DNA of 58,455 bases from Raoultibacter massiliensis (GTDB lineage: Bacteria; Actinomycetota; Coriobacteriia; Coriobacteriales; Eggerthellaceae), in assembly GCF_900199545.1 (NCBI RefSeq), contig NZ_LT962671.1, positions 1,348,815 to 1,407,269 on the forward strand, read 5' to 3'. Under the pieces are notes generated by a model. The model was not told the DNA's origin, searched no databases, and saw nothing but the letters and a program-made list of their open reading frames with translations. This document shows positions 23,650-31,167 of this stretch, one piece after another. The number at the start of each line of letters is the position of its first letter. The stretch's first letter is position 1. The position numbers were made by a program, and so were the translations under genes.

Positions 23650-25440
23650 CTACGGAATAGCCAGGCGGCCCGCGGGAGCATACAGCTCGAGGGCTTTCTT
23701 CGAGTACACGTTTGCGTATCGGTACCAGTAGTAAAGAAGGTCGCCGACATCGTGGCCGGTGCTTTGCCGATATATGCCCCACAGAAGGTAATGGTAGCTG
23801 ATCAGGGCGATCGACCCGAACATATGCCTGGTTTCGGTGGGCTCGAGCGGCCGTCCGAAATACAGCTCAAGCAGTTCGAGAACCTCGCGCTCTGAATGCC
23901 CCCCCCCGACGATATAGGAGCATACGTCGTTTGCAGGGTCTCCCAACCCGGCGTATTCCCAATCGATCACGCATGCGCCGTCGCCCGACACTATGATATT
24001 GCTGTCGCACATGTCGTTGTGGCACATGACCTTATGGACGCCGTCGGCCTCGACGTAGTGATACACCCGCATGATCGCTTTGTCGAGCTCTTCGAGCTCG
24101 AACTGGCTGTGATGCTCGCTCTCCTGAGCAAGCTCGCGAAATCGCTCGCAATTAGCTGCAATGTCGAAACGCCAAGGGCAAGGGATATCGGCCTCGTGCA
24201 ATCGGTGCATCAGATCGAAGGCCCGAAGCGCATCTTCGGTGTTATGGTATTCGAAATCATAGCATCCATCGACGTAGCGAGAGAGCTTCCAGCCCTTCGA
24301 CGGATCGATCGCAACCGTCGTTCCGTCGATGCCGCATTCGTCTGCCGCCTTTTGGGCGAAAGCTTCGCAATAGCGGTCGATGATCTTGTCGCTGCCTTTT
24401 CCAGGATGGCGATAGACGTACTTTTCGCCTCTGCATGTAAACGAGAAAATGACATTCGTGTTCCCCCGCTTGATCTGCTCGAACTCACCGACCTCTTCGG
24501 CGCCGCAGGCCAACGAGCTGCAGATGTTCTCGATGATATGCGAATCCATGTTGTCGATGAACCGGTCGTCGAAACGCTTGATCTCGTCGATGGTATCGAA
24601 CTCGAGGATATCCCCCCGCTCATAGCGCTTCACCCGAGCATTCAGCTCGTCGACGTGCTTGGCAAAAAAGGCGTCGAGCAGCATATCGGCAACATCGGGA
24701 TCGTCGTATTCTTCTTCCAGAAGATCCATGTAGCAACGCGAGAAATCCTTCGTCCAGTAAAACTCGCCCACCTGATACCAGTCCCCCGCAGTGCCGCCGA
24801 CGCCGTACTTGACAATGCGATCGTGCGTACCGGTGTCAACGCACCACTCGTCGGTTTCGCCGTCTGCCCGCACGCAGGCAAAGTACGAATCGTACACGTA
24901 TTTCGAAAAGGGATTGAGGGTGAAGTAGTTGTCGGATGAGCAGATGTACGAATTGCGGATAAAATACCGAGCTGCATAGAGCGACGACGTGTTGTTGCGT
25001 CGATAATAATCGGGGTTGACCAGAATCTTCACGTTGAACTTATCTTCAAGATAGAAGAACAATTCTTTCATGTAGCCGACGACGACGTATATTTCCTCGA
25101 TGCCGGCCTCCTGCAGCTGCCTGATCTGCCGCTCGATCAGAACTTCGCCGCGCACCTTGAAAAGCCCCTTGGGGCGTTCGTAGGACAAGGGAGCGCACCG
25201 CGACGCGAATCCCGCCGCCATGATGATGGCGTTATCCACCTTGTACGGCTTAAGGCTTTTCAAGCCTTCCTCGGTTACGCAGAGCCGATCGTTCTCCAGA
25301 CATCCCATATCCCTCAGCTCGCGCACGGCTGCGCTCACCGAGCCGAGGGAGATACCGCAATCCTTCGCGATCTCCCGCTGCGTCTGGCCCTGATTCCCCT
25401 CGATGGAATTCAATACTTCGAATTGATTCTTAGTCAACAT
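23650..25440 (-). CDS. wHTH + LicC-like nucleotidyltransferase + LicA-like kinase fusion, copy 4
   Basis: A 596-aa paralogue. Order: wHTH (TQREIAKDCGISLGSVSAAV), nucleotidyltransferase (AAGFASRCAP, RPKGLFKV, CSSDNYF), kinase (RHPGKGS, CHNDMCDSN, VIDWEYAG). The kinase glycine-loop region reads IKRGNTNVIF instead of the KEGLTN of the other copies, hinting at a different substrate. A nine-G run encodes GGG in IVGGGHSERE near residue 513, where the other copies lack the triplet. It leads an operon with the APC permease and the 197-aa unknown protein, behind a promoter overlapped by a GTTCAAA inverted repeat. Confidence 0.86.
   Translation of the reverse strand: MLTKNQFEVLNSIEGNQGQTQREIAKDCGISLGSVSAAVRELRDMGCLENDRLCVTEEGLKSLKPYKVDNAIIMAAGFASRCAPLSYERPKGLFKVRGEVLIERQIRQLQEAGIEEIYVVVGYMKELFFYLEDKFNVKILVNPDYYRRNNTSSLYAARYFIRNSYICSSDNYFTLNPFSKYVYDSYFACVRADGETDEWCVDTGTHDRIVKYGVGGTAGDWYQVGEFYWTKDFSRCYMDLLEEEYDDPDVADMLLDAFFAKHVDELNARVKRYERGDILEFDTIDEIKRFDDRFIDNMDSHIIENICSSLACGAEEVGEFEQIKRGNTNVIFSFTCRGEKYVYRHPGKGSDKIIDRYCEAFAQKAADECGIDGTTVAIDPSKGWKLSRYVDGCYDFEYHNTEDALRAFDLMHRLHEADIPCPWRFDIAANCERFRELAQESEHHSQFELEELDKAIMRVYHYVEADGVHKVMCHNDMCDSNIIVSGDGACVIDWEYAGLGDPANDVCSYIVGGGHSEREVLELLELYFGRPLEPTETRHMFGSIALISYHYLLWGIYRQSTGHDVGDLLYYWYRYANVYSKKALELYAPAGRLAIP
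23899..23907 (-). repeat. Nine-G homopolymer inside copy 4
   Basis: Nine C on the plus strand encode three Gly codons (GGG GGG GGG) in the kinase C-lobe. Slippage would truncate or alter the last 80 or so residues and could also uncouple the downstream permease gene. Together with the run in copy 2 it is one of the only two runs of at least eight G or C that I found in the window. Confidence 0.45.
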
Positions 25441-25504
25441 ATGATCTTTGCCGCTCCCCGCTTTTCGCCTCTATCGCTGCGACGAATTAATGACTGATTA
25501 GCTC

Positions 25505-25552
25505 AGTTTATTCTTTGTGTTCAAATTTGTAAAGATGATTATTTTTTTGAAC
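25505..25552 (-). promoter_or_regulatory. Promoter of the copy 4 operon overlapped by a GTTCAAA inverted repeat
   Basis: On the minus strand, TTTACA (25533-25528), a 17-bp spacer and TAAACT (25510-25505) form a plausible promoter, giving a leader of about 58 nt. The inverted repeat GTTCAAA-N20-TTTGAAC (25519-25552) has one arm between the -35 and -10 boxes and the other just upstream of the -35, so a protein bound there must affect initiation. The upstream flank adds GT and AC to the arms (GTGTTCAAA / TTTGAACAC). Confidence 0.65.
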
Positions 25553-25585
25553 ACTATGGGAGAACAGCGGATATTGCTCGAATCG

Positions 25586-26695
25586 CTACGGTTGACGCGA
25601 AAGGTAAAAGCGTTCGAGCCAACGAGCAGAGTCATCGATATCGAACCCCTGCAAGCGAACCTCATCGACGTTATCCCGCCGATCGCATGCAGAATCCAAT
25701 ATCGACAGGCATTTCGATGCCCATGCCGCAGCCCCTTGCGACAAGGGCAAGCGGGTAGCGTCTTCCACCAGTATCGCACCCTCCGGCACCCCCGTTGAGG
25801 CCAATACCGGCAAGCCGGAAGACTGGGCTTCGATTACGGCTATCGACAGCCCCTCTTTGAACGAAGGGAACACGAACGCATCGAACGCCTTGAGCAGATT
25901 CGGAATGTCTTCTCTCACGCCGAGAAAATCGACCGATTCGCCTATGCCAAGTTCACATGCCGCATGCTCGAGGTCATCCGCCAAAGGGCCCCTTCCAACG
26001 CAAACGAGACGAGCGTTGGGAATTTCCTTTTTGACAAGAGAAAACACCTCAAGCAGAAATCGATGGTTTTTCACCGAATCGAGCCTGCCAACATGACCCA
26101 CAAGCGGAACCGAAACGTCGTATCCGTATGCTTTTTTGCATGCCAAGTGAGCTGCCTGGTCGCATCGATACTGTTCAAGGGCTATGCCGTTTTTCAGCAC
26201 CTTGAAATTCTCTGCTTGGACTATCCGGCTGCCGAATCGATCGCGACCCGCCTCGGAAGAGCACGCCATGTAATAATCCGCAATAAATCGGGTGGGATAC
26301 GACAAAACCCTGAATGCAAGCTGCTCGAGACTGAGCGGGTAGTTTTGCGCATGGCTGTGCGCTATCGTATACCGCTTTGCCCGCTTTGCCTCGGAAAGAT
26401 ACATTGCCGCGCTGCTGCCGATATGCCCGTGCACAACACGATGCTCCCCATGCTCGCCGAAGAACTCGCGAAACGCGCGGCGGTACGACAGCATGTTCGA
26501 TCCGGTGAACCGCGGCACGCGATACAGCCTACCGCCCAGGTCTTGTATCTCTTCGTCGTAGTCGCAGGGCCTTTCTTCATGCACCACAAAATCAAACTGC
26601 ACGACGTCTCGATCGATCGCGCGGTACAGATTCATGATCATGGTTTCAGCGCCACCGCGATCCATCGCGCCGATAACATGCAGCACCCGCATCAT
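25586..26695 (-). CDS. Glycosyltransferase family 4 (EpsF-like)
   Basis: A 369-aa GT-B enzyme. The N-terminus MRVLHVIGAMDRGGAETMI is the classic start of family 4 capsule transferases. The C-terminal domain has VGHVGRLDSVKNHRFLLE, ARLVCVGRGPLADDLE, VDFLGVREDIPNLL and the donor-binding FPSFKEGLSIAVIEAQ with its E-x7-E glutamates. The ATG overlaps the flippase stop (ATGA), so the two are co-translated. Last gene of the LicD-flippase-GT unit. Sugar unknown. Confidence 0.87.
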   Translation of the reverse strand: MMRVLHVIGAMDRGGAETMIMNLYRAIDRDVVQFDFVVHEERPCDYDEEIQDLGGRLYRVPRFTGSNMLSYRRAFREFFGEHGEHRVVHGHIGSSAAMYLSEAKRAKRYTIAHSHAQNYPLSLEQLAFRVLSYPTRFIADYYMACSSEAGRDRFGSRIVQAENFKVLKNGIALEQYRCDQAAHLACKKAYGYDVSVPLVGHVGRLDSVKNHRFLLEVFSLVKKEIPNARLVCVGRGPLADDLEHAACELGIGESVDFLGVREDIPNLLKAFDAFVFPSFKEGLSIAVIEAQSSGLPVLASTGVPEGAILVEDATRLPLSQGAAAWASKCLSILDSACDRRDNVDEVRLQGFDIDDSARWLERFYLSRQP

Positions 26696-28008
26696 AAACG
26701 CTCCATCTTTTCAGCCTGCTCCTCCGACCGAAGCGCACCCAACTCGGTCTCTGAAGGAATATCCGCTTTTTCCGAATTCGCGCCCGAACGCATCCTCCAC
26801 AGCAGAAGCGCAAGCAGCACGGCAACGCCCACCGCACAGGCGCCCGCCCCCGCAAAACTGACGCCGTTCATATCCCAGGTATTCACGCAGATGAAACTCA
26901 ATGGGATAACCACGACAAAAGCTGCGATGTTCCCAATGAAGTTAGCTCTGAAATCTCTAAGCGCGATAAGCAGATCTCCAAAAAACCAGAGGTACGCGGT
27001 CATAGCCGTCGAAAGAATGATGGGCTGGAGCAGATAAACGTACGGGGCGATGCTCTCGCCAAACAACAATTGCAGCGCCCATGAGCCAATGAATTCGAGG
27101 ACGATCGAGCAAACAATGCCGACAGCCGCAATCCCGGCAACGGTTTTCAGAAGAAGCCCTCTGAAGCCTTTCCTGTCGCCGCTAAAATACAGTTTTGGAA
27201 AAATATCGAGCAGAGGTCCATATAAATACATTGCCCCCATCTGAATGATGAGCGCAGGCGAAGCGACTGAAGAATAGATGCCGAGCGACGCATCGCCGAA
27301 TACGAAATAAAGATACTGCTTCGGGATGGTAAACAGCGCGCTCGCCGCCAGAGAGGCGATTACCGCCGGAAGCGAGGTCTTGAAAAAGAAGGCAGCCTTT
27401 TTCCAGCTGATGCGTATTCTCAGCTTTTCGAATTGACTTGCTTTCGGAATATCGTATGCAAACAGAACGACAAGGGACAACGCCGTCATCGCCACAATGG
27501 CGATGTTGAGATTGCGCGTAAGCACATATGCGCCGAAAAAGCCAACGATCAACGCGACGCCCTGGATGATGAACGATTTTCCGATATAGTCCATTCGGCG
27601 ATTCTGCTGGTCGAGACCATGCAGAATATCGATCAGAAGACCAACCGCTTTATATACGAAGAACAACGCGATGGTAATGAGAGCGTAGGGTGGACAAGTC
27701 AGGCACGCATACACCATGCAGGCGACAAAAGCCAATCCAAGCGTAATGCAGCGAAATCCGAAGTACTCTCCGAGCTCGTTTTCGTGCTTGATATCCGATA
27801 TTTGATACGTGCCCATTTTGTAATTGGCGAAAGTACCGAAAATGCCAACAACCGACATGGCAAGCGATAGCAACCCTGCGTCATCGAAGCTGCCAGACGA
27901 AAGCCGCACTATCAGAACGGTCATGAGCCATTGGCAGGCAAGATACGTGAGCGATCCGACAGAATTCCAGATCATGTTCGCCTTGATTGAAAGAGGCTTA
28001 ACACCCAT
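26692..28008 (-). CDS. Wzx-type oligosaccharide flippase
   Basis: A 438-aa polytopic protein of the MOP superfamily (Wzx/RfbX) with about 12 helices (MIWNSVGSLTYLACQWLMT at the start, KMGTYQISDIKHENE after helix 2-3). Such proteins flip undecaprenyl-linked repeat units across the membrane. It lies between a LicD gene and a GT4 gene. Its ribosome site GAGGGG is buried in the 10-bp palindrome AGGGGCCCCT (28009-28018) and could be masked in the mRNA. The C-terminal tail after the last helix is acidic (PSETELGALRSEEQAEKM). Confidence 0.84.
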   Translation of the reverse strand: MGVKPLSIKANMIWNSVGSLTYLACQWLMTVLIVRLSSGSFDDAGLLSLAMSVVGIFGTFANYKMGTYQISDIKHENELGEYFGFRCITLGLAFVACMVYACLTCPPYALITIALFFVYKAVGLLIDILHGLDQQNRRMDYIGKSFIIQGVALIVGFFGAYVLTRNLNIAIVAMTALSLVVLFAYDIPKASQFEKLRIRISWKKAAFFFKTSLPAVIASLAASALFTIPKQYLYFVFGDASLGIYSSVASPALIIQMGAMYLYGPLLDIFPKLYFSGDRKGFRGLLLKTVAGIAAVGIVCSIVLEFIGSWALQLLFGESIAPYVYLLQPIILSTAMTAYLWFFGDLLIALRDFRANFIGNIAAFVVVIPLSFICVNTWDMNGVSFAGAGACAVGVAVLLALLLWRMRSGANSEKADIPSETELGALRSEEQAEKMERL

Positions 28009-28068
28009 AGGGGCCCCTCTCGAATAACGGATCGGCTGTCTTCGCGAAGTCCAACGACGCTGCTGTCA

Positions 28069-28863
28069 TCACAGGCGAAACGCCTCGCAGGTATGAATGT
28101 CGCGCTTGTCTATCGCAGGAGGCGTTTCCCAATCGCCATATGATTTTGCCAAATACTCTCGGTAGTTCTTGGGAACAAAATACCGGCGATCCTCGAACGG
28201 CACCTCAAGCGGCTCGAACCACGTCTTCGGAAGAAGCACTCCAGGGTTATCCTCGCCGATGAAATCGGTGTAGTAGTCGGTTTCGCCCGTATACGCGTTA
28301 CGGGCGTTCTCATCGATTTTCTGCGCCGCCTTATAAGGGTCCATGCGCGAGAATACGGGATGGGCAACGCGTTTAACCAGCTTCGCAAGCATCGTCGAAC
28401 CCAGAGACGGATCCGCAACCATCAGGCTGCGCATCAAGGCCATCCGGGAACCTCGGGAGAAAGCCTTGTCGTGAGGATCGGCGACATCGTCAAGCGGGAA
28501 AATATCAACCCAAACCCCCGTTGCGTATCGCCTCTGCGTAAACGTATCGTACACGATCGTGCTCGAGTCAACGACTTTCGTAAACGGATATATCCCGCTC
28601 CGGTCGCGATAAGTGGCAAGTTTGTAGCGCTCGACGATTTTCGAGGAATCAAAGCATTCTCCGACAAAACGCTCGTAATCATCGCGCGGCATTATGATGT
28701 CCATGTCGTCATCCCAGGGGATAAAACCTTGATGCCGCGCCGCGCCAAGGCAGCTGCCGTATCCGAGGAAGTACGAAAGCCCTTCTTTTCGGCAAATGCG
28801 ATCTATCTCGTCCATGATTTCGAGCTCGATGCATTTCATATCGTCAATGGTGATTTTCTCCAT
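28069..28863 (-). CDS. LicD-family phosphotransferase (phosphocholine/phosphoethanolamine transfer), first copy
   Basis: A 264-aa LicD-type protein. The hallmark block is clear: YFLGYGSCLGAARHQGF followed by IPWDDDMDIIMPRDDYERF, with the acidic DDDMD metal site. LicD enzymes move phosphocholine or a similar phospho-group from a CDP carrier onto a glycan. The ATG at 28863 follows an AAGGAA site; the earlier in-frame ATGs lack one. It supplies the step that the four kinase-nucleotidyltransferase fusions need downstream. The exact donor is unknown. Confidence 0.87.
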   Translation of the reverse strand: MEKITIDDMKCIELEIMDEIDRICRKEGLSYFLGYGSCLGAARHQGFIPWDDDMDIIMPRDDYERFVGECFDSSKIVERYKLATYRDRSGIYPFTKVVDSSTIVYDTFTQRRYATGVWVDIFPLDDVADPHDKAFSRGSRMALMRSLMVADPSLGSTMLAKLVKRVAHPVFSRMDPYKAAQKIDENARNAYTGETDYYTDFIGEDNPGVLLPKTWFEPLEVPFEDRRYFVPKNYREYLAKSYGDWETPPAIDKRDIHTCEAFRL

Positions 28864-28948
28864 AGGTGTTCCTTCTGGCTCGCACATGAGAACGAACCGC
28901 AAATGTCTCAGAATCCAGCGGTTGCCTACTCGACGGCAATCGGCGTTA

Positions 28949-28978
28949 ATTATATTCCACGCAATTCGCTTGGCTCAA
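28949..28978 (-). promoter_or_regulatory. Promoter of the LicD - flippase - GT4 unit
   Basis: On the minus strand TTGAGC (28978-28973) and a perfect TATAAT (28954-28949) are separated by 18 bp, giving a leader of about 78 nt before the first LicD gene. Confidence 0.55.
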
Positions 28979-29059
28979 GCTCCACCAAAACCACCCAAAA
29001 CCCAACGCCCAAAAACGGGGAACGGCAGGTCGGCGAATCTCAAATTCAACGGTACCCGG

Positions 29060-29935
29060 CTATCGCCAACCCCCGTTTTTCCCATGCGGATCAACGGGGC
29101 CCTCTCCAAAATCAAGGACCATCGGCGCATGATTCGTTCTCAGCTCGAGAGGAGGCATCTCCATATACGAAGGACCGTACCAGGTCTTCAAATAGGTTTC
29201 GACATCATGGGGCACAGGATAGCTGCCCCCCTCGAATTCGCACGGAACCGTCGGCCAAAGTGTGGATGCCGCAAACGGGGGATCCGGCGGATACGCCATT
29301 GCAGCGAACAAATCGCCATCGGCGATACCGGATGCCGAACGGGCCGACCGCTCGAACGATTTAGCCATGCGCTTCGGATCGAACAGGATGCGGCATGCAT
29401 AATGGGCAACGACGCAAGCCGCGCGCTCAACTGCGCCAAGCGCCCCCTTGTGGGGAACATGCACGCTCTTCGCGTGGTAAAGATACGATACCCGCTGCCA
29501 GAACGTGCAGCGCGAGAATTGCCTGCCTCGCTCCCGCTCGTCGGCAAACACGGGATCGTACGGAAACACGTCGACGAAAATTCCCTGGTCAAACGATGCT
29601 TCTATGGTTTCCTGAGTATAGAACTTCGTTCCCCGTTTCCAAATTTTCGCAAACATGGGCGCATACCCCGCCGTCTCGCCGGGAATGCCAACCTCGTAGC
29701 TTTCGCCCAACTCGCGCTTTGCCGCCTCGATGAACCGTTCGTAATCGTCACGCTTCATCCCGATATCGATATCGTCATCCCAAGGGATGAACCCCCGATG
29801 CCGAACGGCGCCCAAAGCAGTCCCCGAATCGAGGAAATACTCGATCCCGTTCGCCCTGCAAAGCTCGTCGATCTTCTTGAGAACGTCAAGCTGCTCGAGC
29901 TGCAGCTTTCTCAGCACGCCGTCGTCATACATCAT
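29060..29935 (-). CDS. LicD-family phosphotransferase, second copy
   Basis: A 291-aa LicD-type protein with YFLDSGTALGAVRHRGF and IPWDDDIDIGMKRDDYERF near residues 32-70. It is only distantly similar to the first copy outside this block, so the two are not a recent duplication and may have different acceptors. The ATG overlaps the stop of the DUF2304 gene (ATGA). The unit is GT2 - DUF2304 - LicD, all minus strand. Confidence 0.88.
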   Translation of the reverse strand: MMYDDGVLRKLQLEQLDVLKKIDELCRANGIEYFLDSGTALGAVRHRGFIPWDDDIDIGMKRDDYERFIEAAKRELGESYEVGIPGETAGYAPMFAKIWKRGTKFYTQETIEASFDQGIFVDVFPYDPVFADERERGRQFSRCTFWQRVSYLYHAKSVHVPHKGALGAVERAACVVAHYACRILFDPKRMAKSFERSARSASGIADGDLFAAMAYPPDPPFAASTLWPTVPCEFEGGSYPVPHDVETYLKTWYGPSYMEMPPLELRTNHAPMVLDFGEGPVDPHGKNGGWR

Positions 29936-30303
29936 CGCCGCGTGCTCTTCTCCTTCGATTTATACCGTTCGTGCCGCTCGTGATCCCTCAGCGCAACTTC
30001 CTGGGCAAGCACGTCGAGCCGTTCTTTCAGATTCGAAACCTCCACTGTAAGCGTGAAGCATCTAATGAACAAAAAAGCGATAACGCAAAGGAAGATGAAA
30101 TTCGACGGCGACTCGATGCCGAGCAAGTTCGAGAAGAAGAACACAACGCTCGGAAACACCGCCGCGACGACGAGAGCCGCTGCGAACAGCAGCCAGAAAA
30201 CCGAATTCGCAATGCTCATTTCGGTTTTCTTGAGCTTGCGCAGCACGAAAATGAAAACGATGACCGCGCCAAGCACGAGAACTATACGGTAGTTGATGCT
30301 CAT
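29932..30303 (-). CDS. DUF2304 small membrane protein
   Basis: A 123-aa protein with three hydrophobic segments (residues 5-20, about 32-52, about 64-82) and a charged, probably coiled, tail (LKERLDVLAQEVALRDHERHERYK). This matches DUF2304, proteins of unknown function usually encoded directly after a dolichyl-phosphate-mannose-synthase-like GT2, as here. The ATG at 30303 has a GAGGTG site; a GTG two codons earlier is less likely. It may anchor or assist the GT2 enzyme at the membrane. Confidence 0.8.
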   Translation of the reverse strand: MSINYRIVLVLGAVIVFIFVLRKLKKTEMSIANSVFWLLFAAALVVAAVFPSVVFFFSNLLGIESPSNFIFLCVIAFLFIRCFTLTVEVSNLKERLDVLAQEVALRDHERHERYKSKEKSTRR

Positions 30304-30310
30304 CGGCACG

Positions 30311-30991
30311 TCACCTCAGCCATTGCACGATCGTTATCGAAACGAATGCGCGCGCCATGTACATAATCGATTTCGAGAAGCTCAGATAGCTTTCGCCCGT
30401 CTCGCGATCCCGCATCTCGGCCTGCACCTCAACGACCTTGAACCCTTTGCGTATGAGGAAAGCCAAGGTATCCGGCTCGGGGCCGAAATCAGAGCGCTTA
30501 ACGAACTCGGCGATTGCCCGCTTGTTGTACATGCGCATGCCCGAAGTCGGATCGAACAGCTTCTTCCCCGTCGTCAGCTTAATGAGGAAAGAAATGAGGG
30601 CCGACCCCGCCATGCGTGCCGAGGCGCCCTTCTTCTTCGACACGAAACGCGAACCGATAACGATATCGGCACCCTCGCTCACCAGCGCATCGAGCATGGG
30701 CTGAATGTATTCGGGGCGATGCTGGCCATCCGCGTCGAACTGGATCGCGCAGTCATAGCCGTGGCGATCGGCATATTTCATCCCCGCCTGAAAACCTGTC
30801 GAAAGGCCCACGTTCACGGGAAGATCGAGGAAATTGAACCCCTCTTGGCGGCATATCTTCCCCGTATCGTCAGTCGATCCATCGTTGATGACAAGGATGT
30901 CGACCGTCGGGGCTACGCGCTGCAGCTCCCTCACTGTTCCAACAATGCAATCCTGCTCGTTGTATGCTGGTATGATCGCTAGTAGTTTCAT
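30311..30991 (-). CDS. GT2 polyprenyl-phosphate glycosyltransferase (DPM1-like)
   Basis: A 226-aa inverting GT2 of the dolichyl-phosphate mannose synthase group. LLAIIPAYNEQD, the nucleotide-binding LVINDGSTDDT and the metal-binding QFDADGQHRPEY are all present, as is FDPTSGMRMYNKRAI. Such enzymes make polyprenyl-phosphate-linked sugars for GT-C transferases. The ATG at 30991 is preferred over one at 31000 because the latter overlaps the -10 box TATAAT. That leaves only seven bases (containing GGAG) between -10 and start, so the mRNA may be nearly leaderless. Confidence 0.86.
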   Translation of the reverse strand: MKLLAIIPAYNEQDCIVGTVRELQRVAPTVDILVINDGSTDDTGKICRQEGFNFLDLPVNVGLSTGFQAGMKYADRHGYDCAIQFDADGQHRPEYIQPMLDALVSEGADIVIGSRFVSKKKGASARMAGSALISFLIKLTTGKKLFDPTSGMRMYNKRAIAEFVKRSDFGPEPDTLAFLIRKGFKVVEVQAEMRDRETGESYLSFSKSIMYMARAFVSITIVQWLR

Positions 30992-30998
30992 GGTCTCC

Positions 30999-31167
30999 AT
31001 TATAATCTAATATGATGCATCGGTCGCGCATCTGCGCAGATCTGTGCAGATTGGATTCGCCGACGTCATCGGAACGGTGCAACAGGGCCGATGGACAAGT
31101 ATAATACCGATTCGGCCATCGAACGCCAGGCCGCAGAAAAGAACCCCACGACCTTCAGGAGGAGCCC
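30999..31167. promoter_or_regulatory. Divergent control region with paired palindromes
   Basis: Between the GT2 (minus) and GT4 (plus) genes. A minus-strand TATAAT (31004-30999) serves the GT2 unit and a plus-strand TATAAT (31100-31105) the GT4 gene; both have weak -35 regions. Between them TCTGCGCAGA (31031-31040, perfect palindrome) is followed directly by TCTGTGCAGA (31041-31050, one mismatch), a tandem pair that looks like a dimeric operator shared by both directions. Confidence 0.5.
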
